Part shown: in pieces, positions 1-11,937 of the stretch
Layout: the number at the start of each line of letters is the position of its first letter
How positions within the stretch are numbered: position 1 is the first letter of the stretch
From: Rhyacophila brunnea
Taxonomy: Eukaryota; Arthropoda; Insecta; Trichoptera; Rhyacophilidae
Assembly (NCBI GenBank): GCA_022495005.1
Contig: JAGYXB010001967.1
Location: 496,001-560,000, forward strand
DNA: 64,000 nucleotides
Reading direction: 5' to 3'
The notes under the pieces: model-generated
What the model was told of the DNA's origin: nothing
The model's database searches: none
The model's input: only the letters and a program-made list of their open reading frames with translations
Program-made: the position numbers and the translations under genes

Positions 1-1034
1 AAAAAACATCTACTGTTGCAATCGACAAGTTGCATGTATTTCGGGCTGCGAGTCAAAGACGCCAGGACGCATACAAACACTTACGAATTGGTCATTCCTA
101 TACCGGCTCGCCGATCGCCGCATCCAAATACCTATACGTTTCGAAGGTTACGTGCAACTGCGTAGATGTGCGCGGTCTTCATATGCAATACTGAATCGAC
201 GTTATTGGAAGGTTTGATTTATGGCTGTGCGGCAGACAAGGCGAGTTTAGATGTGAGAGCCGACTTACAATTACATTTATCTAGGTATATTAATTTGACA
301 CCCGACTTTATACAATTATTTAATTTCGTAACTTTCCATTGATTGTAAGATATCCATTCTTTTACCCACATGTAGAAAAACATAATAAGATAAAAAAAAA
401 ACGGACACCCGACCTTTTACTTCAGATGTACCGTTATGCAAATGATGTTCTATCTATATTCTATCGATCTATGTGATTATTATAAAGGACATTGCGCTCT
501 TTTAGTCATTATAAATTAATTCCGAAGACTATATTATTTTATTATGCACGAATCTACAATTGAAATTACTGACGGCATCATGAGAACATCTTAATAACTG
601 TATAATATCATATACGTATATTTTAATTTCCATTTTCAATTAAAATTATCTTCAGATTTCACCAAGTATGTAAAACAACCTGCTATATTTGAAATCGTAG
701 CTTACCTTTTATTATGTGTGTTTGGTAATAAAGAAGAAATTAATTTAGTCGGTCCATTATTCCATTAGAAATCCCACAATAAACAGCGAATGTTTGATAT
801 GAAATTAAAGGTAAAGACTCGTTTGCCAAATAATTTATTGAGAAAGTTGACAGTTTGGAAAAAATGTCCATGTAACTTTTGGTTGAATTGGTAGGTTGAC
901 CACTTTTTATGACGTAAATATTGTTTCGAAGCAGATATCGCGAACTACACTATTTCTAGCGTACGTACAGTCAGAGCCGCGTCAAGAACATCACACATAA
1001 TAAAATTACAAGATAAAAATAACTTTTAATATAC
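1..1034. other. no gene seen
   Basis: AT-rich DNA with no credible open frame, splice pattern or clear repeat boundary. It is probably intron or decayed repeat. Confidence 0.5.
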
Positions 1035-1464
1035 TTACAACGTTTTTAAAATTTCTGTTGAATTATTATGCTCAAACTTGTACTTGATATGAAGTAAATA
1101 AAAAACAAACAAACAAATAAATATATAATACTGAAATGTAATTTTGATTTCCATAGTAACGTACGTATATATTACTAATTTAGTTGCTAGGACCACCCAC
1201 TTAGCAACCAAGAATAGTGGATTGGATTACGGATTTCTTCCAAAATAACTTTTCATACAAAACAGAATTAACTGAAAATGAATTCAATTCTACTTAAAGA
1301 TGACTAAAAGTATTAAAAGAATGCATTGGCATCGTGTTCTGATATATTCTAAAAGTTTCAAATGTCTAGCTAGTCGGAAAGTTAGTTAAAAATCGATTGC
1401 AAGATTTGTACTGGACAAACAACCACCGGACAAACAAGAATACGAGCTAATAAAAACGTTGTAA
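1035..1464. mobile_element. MITE-like repeat, copy 1
   Basis: The 14-bp inverted ends TTACAACGTTTTTA and TAAAAACGTTGTAA bound a unit of about 430 bp. It is repeated in direct orientation at about 7337-7772 with high similarity, especially around AAGATGACTAAAAGTATTAA. The superfamily is not determined. Confidence 0.75.
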
Positions 1465-1699
1465 AATAAATAAGTATACACGTCTTAATGCAATATCCTC
1501 TTATTTCTTAAATACATAAATTTAACAGTAAGAAGTAAAATTGCGCCGCAGGCGACTTTATTGCCACATATACAACAAATGCATGAGAAATAAAAAAATT
1601 ATATGACTCGGTGCGTTTTCTCTTCCATAAAAAGAATTACATTTTGAATACACGGCTTTGTCGGTGGGCGATCTACTAACGACGTCACCGTAGGTACAA

Positions 1700-2100
1700 A
1701 GTGTTCAAACAATGTGTGCTTCCGGTGCTCAAGTACGCAAGTGAAACATGGACTTTTAATGTAAGAGAAATCTAAAAAGTGCGAGTTGCACAACGTGACA
1801 AGGAAAGCTGCGTGTTGGGCATAACGTGGAAAGACCACAAACGAAAGGAATGAATAAAGAAGCAGACAAGAGTGTCAACTCGACGCTCGGCGAGTGGACA
1901 ACCGTTGGACGAATGCTGTCATATAGTACAGTACCCAAAGGACACTAAAAACCGCAATCCCAAAACACGCTGGTAAGAAGAATTTATAAAGATCGGTGGT
2001 TGTACGTAGCAGCGAAGAACTAGCGAGCCGATAAGAGTGGGGGGAGCTAGGGAAAACCTTCATACAGTAGTGGATCGACTCCGGCTGATGATGATGTTAA
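1700..2100 (+). mobile_element. LINE 3' end remnant
   Basis: One frame reads KVRVAQRDKESCVLGITWKD, like the VAQR...E..MLGI block near the C-terminus of many insect LINE reverse transcriptases. It ends with the familiar AGTAGTGGATCG...GATGATGATG tail. Stops and frameshifts show it is dead. Confidence 0.65.
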
Positions 2101-2125
2101 TAATGATTGATAATAATAAGTAATA

Positions 2126-2325
2126 TGTATTTTTTTTAGAAATATTAATAACCATGTCCTTGCTTTTTCGTACAAGGTGGATGTTATTAATTTTGAACAG
2201 TCACAAATACCCAGGCTTTGAGAAAAACACAAAAATATTGTATCCTCACCGGGAATCGAACCTAGAGAGAAAGGCCTCGGGAGTAAGGCTAGCGCCTTAC
2301 GCACTGCACCACGAGCGCCGCCGAT
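2126..2325 (-). repeat. second tRNA-derived SINE family
   Basis: The head is on the minus strand at 2247-2325: GCTCGTGGTGCAGTGCG and B box GGTTCGATTCC. The body includes AATAACCATGTCCTTGCTTT. A headless fragment of the same body lies at 52862-52912. Confidence 0.75.
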
Positions 2326-2377
2326 TTGTATTCTGATTCATATAATAATACATGATATGCATGTTGATACCTACTAG

Positions 2378-2743
2378 CAATGACATTAATATGGACAAAG
2401 CACCTGGAAAAAAATTGCACTCACTTTTTTGTCAGGTCTGCCGAATGGCATAATCTGTTCTAACGCCATTACAATAAAGGTGATGTTGCTACAAATTCCC
2501 GACGCTTTTTGTCGAGTCTGAATGGCATAATTCATATTTTAATATCAATATCTCTCGCTCAAATGAACATTGACACTGGAAACACTATTCTAACGCCATT
2601 ACAATAAAGGTGATATTGCTATAAATTACCGAAGCGTGATATCACATAATGGAAATTCCACCTATACATCTGCGAATCCAGCTATGCGCGAATTGACTTG
2701 CTAGCTACTGTACTGAGTGCGTTGTCCATTAATAATGTCATTG
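2378..2743. mobile_element. hAT-type MITE with an internal direct repeat
   Basis: Imperfect inverted ends of about 26 bp (CAATGACATTAATATGGACA on the left). It has a perfect 8-bp target duplication CCTACTAG (2370-2377, 2744-2751). A block starting TTCTAACGCCATTACAATAA occurs twice, at 2458 and 2588. Confidence 0.9.
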
Positions 2744-3313
2744 CCTACTAGTTACTAAAGTGTGTAAAAACTACTTAAGATAATTTATAATAAGAATAAT
2801 GTAAACATAGGATTTGCAGTGAGAGGAGATTGATATGTTTGATTGTTAAAAGTAAACGTGCAATTTTATCTGGTCGAGTCAGAACGCTAGAAGTGGAGTG
2901 ATTTATCGTTTAGCCTTGACATTTATCCAGTGGTTATCAATTAATTACCGGCTGACATCTATTGCCGATGAATATCGCATCGTAGCAGTTTGTGTCACGG
3001 CCCCAAGAAATATGTGTGAAAAGTTAAATAATAGCCGTGATTTATCGACAGGCGCATTTCTTATTTGTGTTTATAATATGTTTATAACGACAAAAAATCA
3101 TTTTAATATCTTACGCATGATAAAGCGGACATTGTCCCAAATGGGACAAGCTTGTTTAAAAGCAATTAATCGTGGATATTTCCTTAATTTTATGATATCG
3201 TATACCTACCCATTAAGCACACAAGTGGACACGATTATTTTTCTGAACAATATAAAATAAACAACTTGGTTCATATTTTTTTAAATTTTTATATGAAAAA
3301 TGATATGGGTACA

Positions 3314-3443
3314 AAAGCTCACGGCGATAATGACGTATTCCCTGGACTGTGTACTTAAGTACAATTTACCGGACACTCTGAAAAATGGTTACATGTAAAT
3401 TGTACGTAAAATATTTTACCGTAGCACAGTTTGCCGTGAGCTT
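3314..3443. repeat. small inverted-repeat element
   Basis: AAAGCTCACGGC at the left pairs with GCCGTGAGCTTT at the right. Inside, GTACAATTTAC pairs with GTAAATTGTAC. It is probably a short MITE; no target duplication was seen. Confidence 0.5.
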
Positions 3444-3554
3444 TCTTATCGGAAAGAGATGACTGTGTACTATACGGTCTCCAATTTTATTAGATTCAAT
3501 ATTTTTAATTTTCATAGCTGATTTTTGCCAATTTAAGAATTATTCAAGAATGAA

Positions 3555-3576
3555 AACCTAACCTAACCTAACCGAA
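3555..3576. repeat. short telomere-like CCTAA run
   Basis: Four CCTAA-type units (AACCTAACCTAACCTAACC), the complement of the insect telomere repeat TTAGG. A similar short run is at 63714-63731. It is an interstitial microsatellite and not a telomere. Confidence 0.6.
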
Positions 3577-4379
3577 CAAATCTTAATCCAGTATATCGGC
3601 TATTTTCAAAAATTGTTTGCTGCTGGCTTCCTGTAAAGTGTAAACCGAAAAGAGCCGTGTTTTATTAAGATATGAAATACGACGGCCTTTAATATACGGC
3701 CATATATTACCGATACAACGTTTCACGGTGAAGTGCGAACTGCATACGTACAAGTTTCTGGACACGCTGGATATACCGAAAATAAATGACAAGACGCCAT
3801 CATATCTACTTGAAACGAAGCAACGAATCACCTTACAGTTTGAAATGCTGTGGATTTTGGATGATTCATTTTTATTACGAAACATAGTTTGACAATAATT
3901 TCAGTCAAAGTTTTGGGAAGTCAACTAATCAAGTGATCCGATCTACGGGTTTCGAACAAGGGACCTCAGAGGTCAGCGAACAGGTAGAAACAAACAGCGA
4001 CACTATCAGGGCCAATTAAAGCGACACCTGTTGATTAATGACACTGCGAATTCTGAGAATATTGCTGTTTATTCGCGCACGAAAAGATTTGACCGATTCC
4101 AAATTCAGGCTAGCATAATACTCGTATCTACGACAAAAAATAAAGTTAAATAATGATATCTTTTTACAGTTGAATAATTGAATGTGAAAGCGTCTGGCCA
4201 AGAATTGCTAAAAATTACGCGAAAGAAGTGTACCGTTTCTGATATTTTTGTCTAATTAGCGACGATAGTATCCGACCAGAAGTGTCGACGAAATGTATAA
4301 TGAACAATGTTAAAATATCTTCATAAAAAAAAACATTTATAGGAGGGTTATCTCTGAAAGCACGAGTCCACTGCATTAG

Positions 4380-5510
4380 GAAGCCACGATCTGCTCAGGC
4401 TTGTGAAGTCAATGGTAAAATTAATACATATACGAGGATTCGGAAGATCAATCATTACAATTCATATCAATTGAAAAGTATCCTCAGATCGCATGGAAAC
4501 CAGCTCAGTTAAAAAAAATAAAAGTATCAGGTAGTGATAAAATTAGCACTGTACCTACATAGATGAAAATTACCTGCGAAAGAATAAACACAATATAAAA
4601 GTAAAGAAGGATACATATCTGGTTTAAAAAAAATTAAGATATCAACCACATGTGATGTGGTATATAAATATTTTCGTATTGCATGGAAACCAGCTGTTAT
4701 CGAGTAACAGTATCAAGATATATTAAAATTGCCATGGTAACTTGCTGAAAATGCCTGAGAAAGTGGAAACACCGCGACAAACGAGAAAATGCTTGAAAGA
4801 GGTCTGTACGCCAGTAAAGTATTTTCGTTTCCCATGGAAACCAGTTAAGTTTTCGAGTAGGAGGAGCTAAGAAAATTCCATGCTAACTATGGGGGACATT
4901 ATTGTTTATTGAATGGCGCATGATTTGAGAGAAACAATCATAGGTAAAATCATTCCATCTAACATATTGTAATTCCATGAGGCAGTAGACCATCTTCAGA
5001 TGGACAACAGTTCCATATCACAATAAAAGTATCAGGGGTTGAGCAATTAAGAGAAACTACGAAAATAATCTAATATGACGATAACGGGAACGTTATATTA
5101 TGTACTTGTTCGAAAGCACGACAATGTAATGAATGCTGTGATTCAAGAAGAGAACAACTGATGTATAAAACTTTCTTAATACCTAATGTGAAAAATGTTG
5201 AGAAAAAATGATCAGGCGAACAGAAAAGAACCGTGAGATAAAGTAAAACATTAACAGCTGAAAGAAAATTATTTTCCTAGCTTTTTCAGGGGGAAATAAT
5301 ACATTGCATTTGAATATCACTTTCTGAAAGTATCAGGGTGTCAGAAATATTGCGAAATAAAAGTGAAGATTCAACAGTTAGTAGGTACCTACTCAATAGT
5401 AGAAACAATGTTGTCACGTTGCACTGAAGCTTTCCGTTTTTCAAGTAGTAATAGTAGGTATCAGGTGATCAGAGATAAGGCGAGATAAAAGTCAGAGACA
5501 TAAAGGTATG
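4380..5510. repeat. degenerate long-period repeat array
   Basis: Blocks recur at irregular spacing of 150-300 bases: GCATGGAAACCAGCT (4491, 4681, and CCATGGAAACCAGTT at 4832) and AGTATCAGG-like boxes (4523, 4708, 5024, 5326, 5455). TTTTCGAGTA and ATAAAAGT boxes accompany them. It looks like an old, decayed tandem array. Confidence 0.55.
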
Positions 5511-5573
5511 CCCCCGCGGGGTCCGGGCGCGCCGGCGCCACCGACCATCGGACGGGGGTCCCCCGCCGTGGGA
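5511..5573. other. isolated GC-rich palindromic patch
   Basis: 63 bases of about 80% G+C inside AT-rich DNA, with nested inverted pieces (CCCCCGCGGGG, GCGCCGGCGC, GGGGGTCCCCC). It directly follows the degenerate array. No gene is visible; its function is unknown. Confidence 0.7.
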
Positions 5574-7336
5574 ACACTTCATCTCTTCTTTGTGGACTGT
5601 GGATTGAAACAATGTCTTTTGGATGAATCAACAATGACATCTCGCGGGGTGCTTGTATAAAGAATTTAGGCCAATTCCAACGACATATTTGAATATTGGA
5701 TTGCTGTAAATTAATTGAAATTAAGTACTAATTGTTTTGTTGTGTTTTTGATTTTACAAACTCTATCCAAATTATGGTAATGTAATTTTTATTTAATTGT
5801 AAACAATTTGTATACAAATTCAAAAACTGAGACAACTTGGACATTGATAAATTAGTGGAAAAATTTAATCAAGCTTTTTAAATTGTTCGGTTACAACATA
5901 ATAAATAATATAATAGGTAATATTAGATAATACATGCAGAACAGTTAGATAAAAAGAGACGAAAAATGGAAGTGTCTTACTTTTCCATAATAGAATAATA
6001 TCCGAGACTGTGTTATCGACAAGCACAGTTCGATTAAAAATAAATCATGTTTTATCTCAATCTAAATCAATATTATAAAAATTGGGTAGGTAGGTACCTG
6101 TCAACTATGTAAGTAGTTTATCAATCAAGCTACTGAAACATTTATACTTAGCAGATAACTTACTTAATATTTTGTTTGTAATTTCATAATATCTTAAAAT
6201 ACGTATTTATGCATAATAATATACACGTTAAAGCATTATTATAATATTAAGTCGAGATAACGCTGAAATATAATGTTATTTTCATTCTACCATCTAACTG
6301 TTTTTAATATTTGTTGTAAATATAAATAAGTACCTACCCATGTAGGTATACACAATAAATTAATTAATTATGCACATCTTTAAGTACTAACGAGGGAAGA
6401 ATTATTTTCTTTTTATAAACATCATAAGGCATAATAATTATTCTCAATCCGTATTAAAAATGTATCAAGCGCGAAATGTATAAGGTACAACTACTGAGAA
6501 GATAGAAGCATATTAAACTGACTTGCTTACTTACTCCAACAAATCGGTACGTACGTCTATTCCTTTGCGCATTCAATTTAACCGTGCGGCGTCCAATTTT
6601 TCCGGCGTCCAATTGTATCGGCGGCCAATTAGCGGTGGCCAATCGCCCGTGGTTAGTTCGCGGTGCCAAATCGTCCCATTCCCGCCGATTGCGTTGACTG
6701 GCATAGTTCATAGTGTGACGAACCGACCGTTTTGAAAAAATATCAGAATCAGTGTTTCGACGTTCTCAGCGACAATGACTCTCGGAATAGTTTAAATCTT
6801 ATGGCCAACCATTTCTGTTTATAACATTCGCAAGGGCGTGATAAAACCCTATAAAATGGTATAAGTATGTACGTAGCACCCAAGAACTATTGCGGTGACG
6901 TCCCGTGAGGGTAGGCGGGTCATGTGTTGTATAAGGGGGTTACATTATAAAGAGCGGGAAATGAAAGAACGAATACAAATATTACAATTTTTAGAGAGCA
7001 GTGGCGGCTTTAAAGCAGAAGTCACTTCGTTAGAAAGTATCGACATTTTAGATTAAAATAAAATCGAAGCATAACAAATCCTGACAATATAACCATTGTT
7101 GAATTGTAATACCCATGGTAATACATATTGTAATTGCGGTTTATCACACGTGATTTTTTTTCCCAAAAGGGTGCCTCTAAACCTGTCAGCGCTAAAGAGT
7201 TGTAAGTAAGTTTCGTGGAAATGCTCTAATTATCAATAGATGGTTTGTATGTAAATTTAAAGATTTTGGTGTATTCGTCTGTTTAAGATAGTCGTAGATT
7301 AATATTAATAATTACAAGATAAAAAGAACTTTTTAT
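5574..7336. other. AT-rich, no gene seen
   Basis: Besides the minisatellite at 6586-6685 only AT-rich sequence is seen. A GGTAGGTAGGTACC motif lies near 6085. Confidence 0.45.
6586..6685. repeat. CCAAT-containing minisatellite, decayed
   Basis: Units of 12-17 bases based on CGGCGTCCAATT repeat about five times: CGGCGTCCAATT, ATCGGCGGCCAATT, CGGTGGCCAATC, CGCGGTGCCAAATC. It is GC-rich compared with its flanks. Confidence 0.65.
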
Positions 7337-7772
7337 ATACGACGTTTTTAAATGTTGACAATTCTATTTATTAATAAATACTTTTTTTTGTACTTGTTAG
7401 AAATATAGAATACTGAAATGTCATTTTGACATTTCATATTTATTTCCATAGTAACGCACGTATATATTAATAATTTAGTTGGTAGGACCCCCTTAGCAAC
7501 CAATACTAGTGTTTTACTTTTTACGATTTTTTTCCGAAATAACTTTCCATACAAAACAGAATTAACTGAAAATTAATTCAATTCTGCTTAAAGATGACTA
7601 AAAGTATTAAAAGAATGCATTGGCATCGTGTTATGATATATTCTAAAAGTTTCAAATGTCTAGCTAGTCGGGAAGATAGTTAAAAATCTTCAATCGTCCA
7701 ATACAAATCTTGGACAAACAAGAAAAATTCGTACTGGACAAACAAGAATACGAGCTAATAAAAACGTGGTAA
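7337..7772. mobile_element. MITE-like repeat, copy 2
   Basis: Direct copy of the unit at 1035-1464, with decayed ends (GACGTTTTTA and TAAAAACGTGGTAA). It differs by small indels, including an extra piece near 7690-7730 where GGACAAACAAGA is repeated. Confidence 0.75.
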
Positions 7773-7849
7773 AATAGGTAGGTACCTGCTTACCTAACCT
7801 AAGCAAACGAATTTTCAGACAATTTGAAACTAAATTGAAAAGGGGCGGC

Positions 7850-7985
7850 ATTTCAAGTCAGCATAAGGGCGGCACTTTGCCTAGGGACGTCACTGAGAAC
7901 AAAGAATCAAGAAGACTATAAGGAGTTAGGGCTAGGGAGAACCCTTCTTCCAGCAGTGGATCAAACTGACGATAATGATGACGAT
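7850..7985 (+). mobile_element. LINE-type 3' tail
   Basis: GGGAGAACCCTTCTTCCAGC then AGTGGATC, ending in a GATAATGATGACGA tail, parallels the tail at 2040-2100. The upstream part (GGCACTTTGCCTAGGGACGT) is shared with 44092-44130 in inverted orientation. Confidence 0.55.
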
Positions 7986-8006
7986 TTTTGGAATAACTGG
8001 CTACAT

Positions 8007-8349
8007 CAATGATACTCAACCTTTTTTTTCTTCGGACCAAATACATATTTGTAAAGTAACGCGGGCCGCATCACTACTGGTGTGACGAAAAAAATCATGA
8101 AACCTCCCCTTTTTTACAAAACATTTTTGAGATTTTAAAAATTATGCGTGTTTTTTAAATTAATCGTGTGCAATAGCAACACTCTTATACCAGATCTGAT
8201 GTGGACCATAATGACAATCTTCTTCGGGTGTCACTATCTGTGCGTCAAAGTCGAAACGAATCTCAAGATATACGAAATTCCTGATAATAAATGTATTTCG
8301 GGCCTCACATAAAAGCTCAAAGGGCCGCATGTGGTATGTGGTATCGCTG
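8007..8349. mobile_element. hAT-type MITE (CAGCGATACTCAACC family)
   Basis: 343 bp, in the opposite orientation to the copy at 55163 and similar along its whole length. It starts CAATGATACTCAACC and ends GGTATCGCTG. The target duplications GGCTACAT (7999-8006) and GACTACAT (8350-8357) match at 7 of 8. Confidence 0.93.
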
Positions 8350-8357
8350 GACTACAT

Positions 8358-10057
8358 GATGAGTAGACGAAAGCCAAAAATAATAAAATTATAAAGATGA
8401 CACTTTGAAAAATTAAATAACATGTAATGAACCTCCGGAACCTAGACATTTTTTAGAAGATTCGAAATAAGAGGTTATGGACCCGGTGCTAGTTTCAAAA
8501 TAATTATCGGTTCCGGTTCCACTACCAGCTTTGTTATCTCGTCGCTGTAGATTGATTTGTCGAATAGACCAAATGTCAAATATTCAGGAGACGATAAACA
8601 AATTTCATTATCCTGTATTTAAATACATGGAGGTATTTAAATTGTTGTTTTTACAGCATATGAATGCTGTATTCATTACAATGCAATTTAAGAAAAGGGT
8701 GGTTCTGGTCCATTTAGATACAAAAAATCATTCTGCATTAAAAGGTCGATTTAGACAAAAACGGATAATCGAAAACCAATCCTATGGCGACGATCTGATG
8801 TTGACTTTGTTTATGGTACATACATAGTACATAGTCATTTGTAAGATTGTTTATAATATTATAGAAAGTGTAAAATAACTAATTAATAGCAGATAAAAAA
8901 AACAAACGTCTAAATATTGTGGAGGAATTTCAAACAACTCAACAAATACGAAAAACCGTATAATCATCATCTAATAACATTCGAAATATTCCGAAAGCGA
9001 TTTATCAACTGAGAGAATCCGTCCGAATAGTAAATTGATTACAAGGAGCACACACGGACTAAACAAATATAGAAACCAAAAACTGGATGTGCTTATGAAA
9101 AAAAAAACTTAATAAAAATGATCGCAATGTATAGCATGTTCAGAAACTAACGAACGCATATCATTCATAACAATAATGTAGGCACACAGAAAAATTGAAG
9201 GTTTATTTCAAAGTTTCTTCTTTTTTTGACGCAAATGACGCAATTTATTCATAAAAAATGTTTAAGTATTTCTCACAAATTGCGTACCCAGTACCTACCT
9301 ACATATTATAGAATATTATCCAAAGAGTAAAAAAATCCATGCAACTAGTATCAAAAGTACCAATACATAATAACCAATCAACCAGATACTTACGTCCTTT
9401 TACAGTTTCACACACAAAAAATAAATGAGTAATATTATAAGGAGTCATCACTGTTTTCTTCAATAATGATAATTTTTACTTAGAGGGTGTGATTTTAAAG
9501 GTAAATTGTTATTGTAACTAGGTACCTACCTACGTTGGAAGTTGAAATTTATAGTTATTTTGTGGAGCCACAAAATCATTCAGTGCCTCTGGTCACCAAG
9601 TTAGTAAACCCGTAGCCAGATAGAGCTAAGTGTGGTGTCCAATAATAAAATACTGAAGCAAGTTTCAGATTGGTGTCAGAGCCGTGCTGTATGTTAAATC
9701 TCTCATTTCAGAGTTTGTGTGGAAATCATAGGTCACAGACCTGGTTTCAAACGTCGTATTTTGCCTCATATGTATACGTTTAGGCTTTCTTTATATAGAA
9801 GAAAAAATATTTCTCCAACGTCTTTGGTTTATTTCGTAAAATATTCGGAAAATAATAATTTATTATTTTTTCTCAAATGGGATTTCAAGATTTCCATAAC
9901 GAGGAGGTGCTACTGATTTCCGATCCTATACCGCCTGGCACTTGTCACTAACCATGATCTGTCGCCATGCACTTTCCCGCGTAAATACATTCCACATTGT
10001 AAGTAAATGAACACATGATCTCCAGCTACAATCACTAGCTAATTTCAATCGTTAAAT
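8358..10057. other. no gene seen
   Basis: A 98-codon plus-strand frame at 8531-8827 resembles no known family. The rest is AT-rich without clear repeats. Confidence 0.45.
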
Positions 10058-10422
10058 GCGTCAATGACATTGAGCTACTTTACGAGCTGCTTATTGGCGA
10101 ATTTACAATCTGCCTGTAAAGTCACCCAGTGTCATCATCGAACAAGCTAAGTAGATTGTAAACAATCTACCGAGAAAAGTTGAAAGCTGGTCAACTTTAC
10201 ACGCTACACGCCGGCGTGTGGGCCTACTGCGTCTGCGCAGTAGAGCGTAGTAACGATATCCCGGTAAAAAACGAACTACGTTCTGTCAAAATAGTCGCTA
10301 GTTTGTTGGTTTATCAGCGAATGGAAAGTTTTGTGTGTCATCATCACAATCGCAGTAGCTGAATCGCCCGCTTTTAAATTCGCCAACAAACAGTTCGTAA
10401 AGTAGCTTAATGTAATTGACGC
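10058..10422. mobile_element. MITE with long inverted ends, copy 1
   Basis: 365 bp, diverged from the copy at 22449. The ends GCGTCAATGACATTGAGC and TTAATGTAATTGACGC are inverted. Short open frames inside it are by-products of the repeat. Confidence 0.85.
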
Positions 10423-11303
10423 ATAACTGTTGGGCCCTGGTTGAGAAATGAGAGCATAATATATGAAAATGATTGATTCTGGATGTAAGAAATTAACGTT
10501 CGTAGATAAGTATTTACAAAATATATATCGATCCGGCTGGGAATTGAAAGCATAACCTTCCACGATTACTATTTCAAAAACTTTTAACCAGATACGATTG
10601 CCGATGAGTTGGAGATAATTAAAATCGACGAGATTAAAAATATTATTCATAAATTTTATTTATTAATCGATAAGTTTTGTTAAGAACATTCGGTATTTCA
10701 CAAGCGTCTCAGTGTGGTGGAGACAAAAAAATGTGACCCCCGTAGTCTTGGAGAAAAGAGTTCTGACATGGCAACAATGGACCCCTGCGGCGCTTACAAG
10801 GGCCACCAGTCGAGTTTGGGATTCGCCTTTTGTCATCTGATCTTTTATAAGAATAACATAAACATCGTTTCTTAGCGCAATGAAACGTCTAAACGGGTGT
10901 ATAAATACCCGGCCATTATGGCATTATTTAAAACGTGAAGGGACCCACAAATAATATGTCAAAATGTCACAAAATATCGAAAAAAACGATTAATAATAGC
11001 TATCATGATTTATTATTAACATGCTCTATTGATGGCATAATTCGCGAAGAGGGGCAGAATTAAAAAAAATACGTATTACGTCTTCACTTTTAAAAGCAAA
11101 GAAGTGAAAGAATGACAAAAAAATAACTGAAAAGCTATCACTTTTCAATTCTTCACATTTTGGGAAATAGGTGAAGATCCCAATGAGCTAAACACAGATG
11201 TTGCTTGATTCCAATGTTAACCAATTAGAATCAAGCAAGACCAGCGTTGCGATGCACTGAGGTTGCACAGTTTGCGGTGAATTTGCAGCGCCGCGTGTCT
11301 TGG
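10423..11303. other. no gene seen
   Basis: AT-rich DNA between two MITEs. A moderately GC-rich piece at 10720-10815 has no recognised content. Confidence 0.45.
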
Positions 11304-11311
11304 ATTTAAAC

Positions 11312-11542
11312 CAGGGTTCGAAATGGACCGGATCGCACCGGAGCGCCGTACCGGCTCATGAAATCCGCAAAATTATCGCTCCGTCTCGTAGAACAAATAT
11401 TTTGACCATTTCAGCTAGATAGGCCATACTATAAAAAATCTAACACACTTATTTTTATACAATATACATATAATTTGAAAATTATTGTTATTATTTTCGA
11501 AAAATGTGCTCCGGTTCGTAAAATTGTTCATTTTGAAAGCAG
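11312..11542. mobile_element. hAT-type MITE (CAGGGCTCGAAATGG family)
   Basis: Starts CAGGGTTCGAAATGGACCGG and ends CATTTTGAAAGCAG. The flanks ATTTAAAC (11304-11311) and ATTTAAAG (11543-11550) form a 7-of-8 target duplication. The internal sequence matches the copies at 17165 and 59045. Confidence 0.85.
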
Positions 11543-11937
11543 ATTTAAAGTGAGTACACCATAGAAACAATAAGTATCTACTTATAAGTGAGTCCAGAAT
11601 AAACATTTTTTATGGATTCAATCCATTATTAGCAGGGCCGGATTTACGAGGGAATAGCCGATGACAATTAGTCCAGGATGAATGGTAAAGTGGACGGAGC
11701 CCGAAGAATAAATTGAAATAGTGCTATTGACATAATATCCTGCAACCTTGCATAATCAAAGATATACAATTTGAGAGTGAAACAAATAATAGTATTATGT
11801 AATATATTGAGGAAGTCTCATGCTGCATTTCGGTGTTTTTTTTACAACTTGAACATCCGTAATAAATATTACGATTTAGCAGATATTATGAAAAAATAAA
11901 CGTTTTTAACAAAAATTACGTTTTAATAAGTTCACCA

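Larger units (their letters stand above)
2752..4379. other. no supported gene
   Basis: Two open frames occur here (2898-3260 plus, 120 codons; 3583-3885 minus, 100 codons). Neither shows a known domain or biased composition. Apart from the small inverted repeat at 3314 nothing is identified. Confidence 0.45.

Noticed and set aside
2247..2325. Genuine tRNA gene on the minus strand
   Set aside because: The tRNA-like head is followed by a repetitive body shared with 52862-52912, as in SINEs; no intact cloverleaf was confirmed.
2898..3260. 120-codon open frame as a gene
   Set aside because: No homology recognised, AT-driven codon use and no promoter or splice context. Kept only as unassigned sequence.
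3555..3576. Telomere or chromosome end
   Set aside because: Only about four CCTAA units, flanked by ordinary sequence.
3583..3885. 100-codon minus-strand open frame as a gene
   Set aside because: No domain, no clear start context and no repeat elsewhere in the window. Length alone is not enough.
10276..10650. 124-codon minus-strand open frame
   Set aside because: Its C-terminal part lies inside the MITE at 10058-10422 and the rest is AT-rich; no protein signature.
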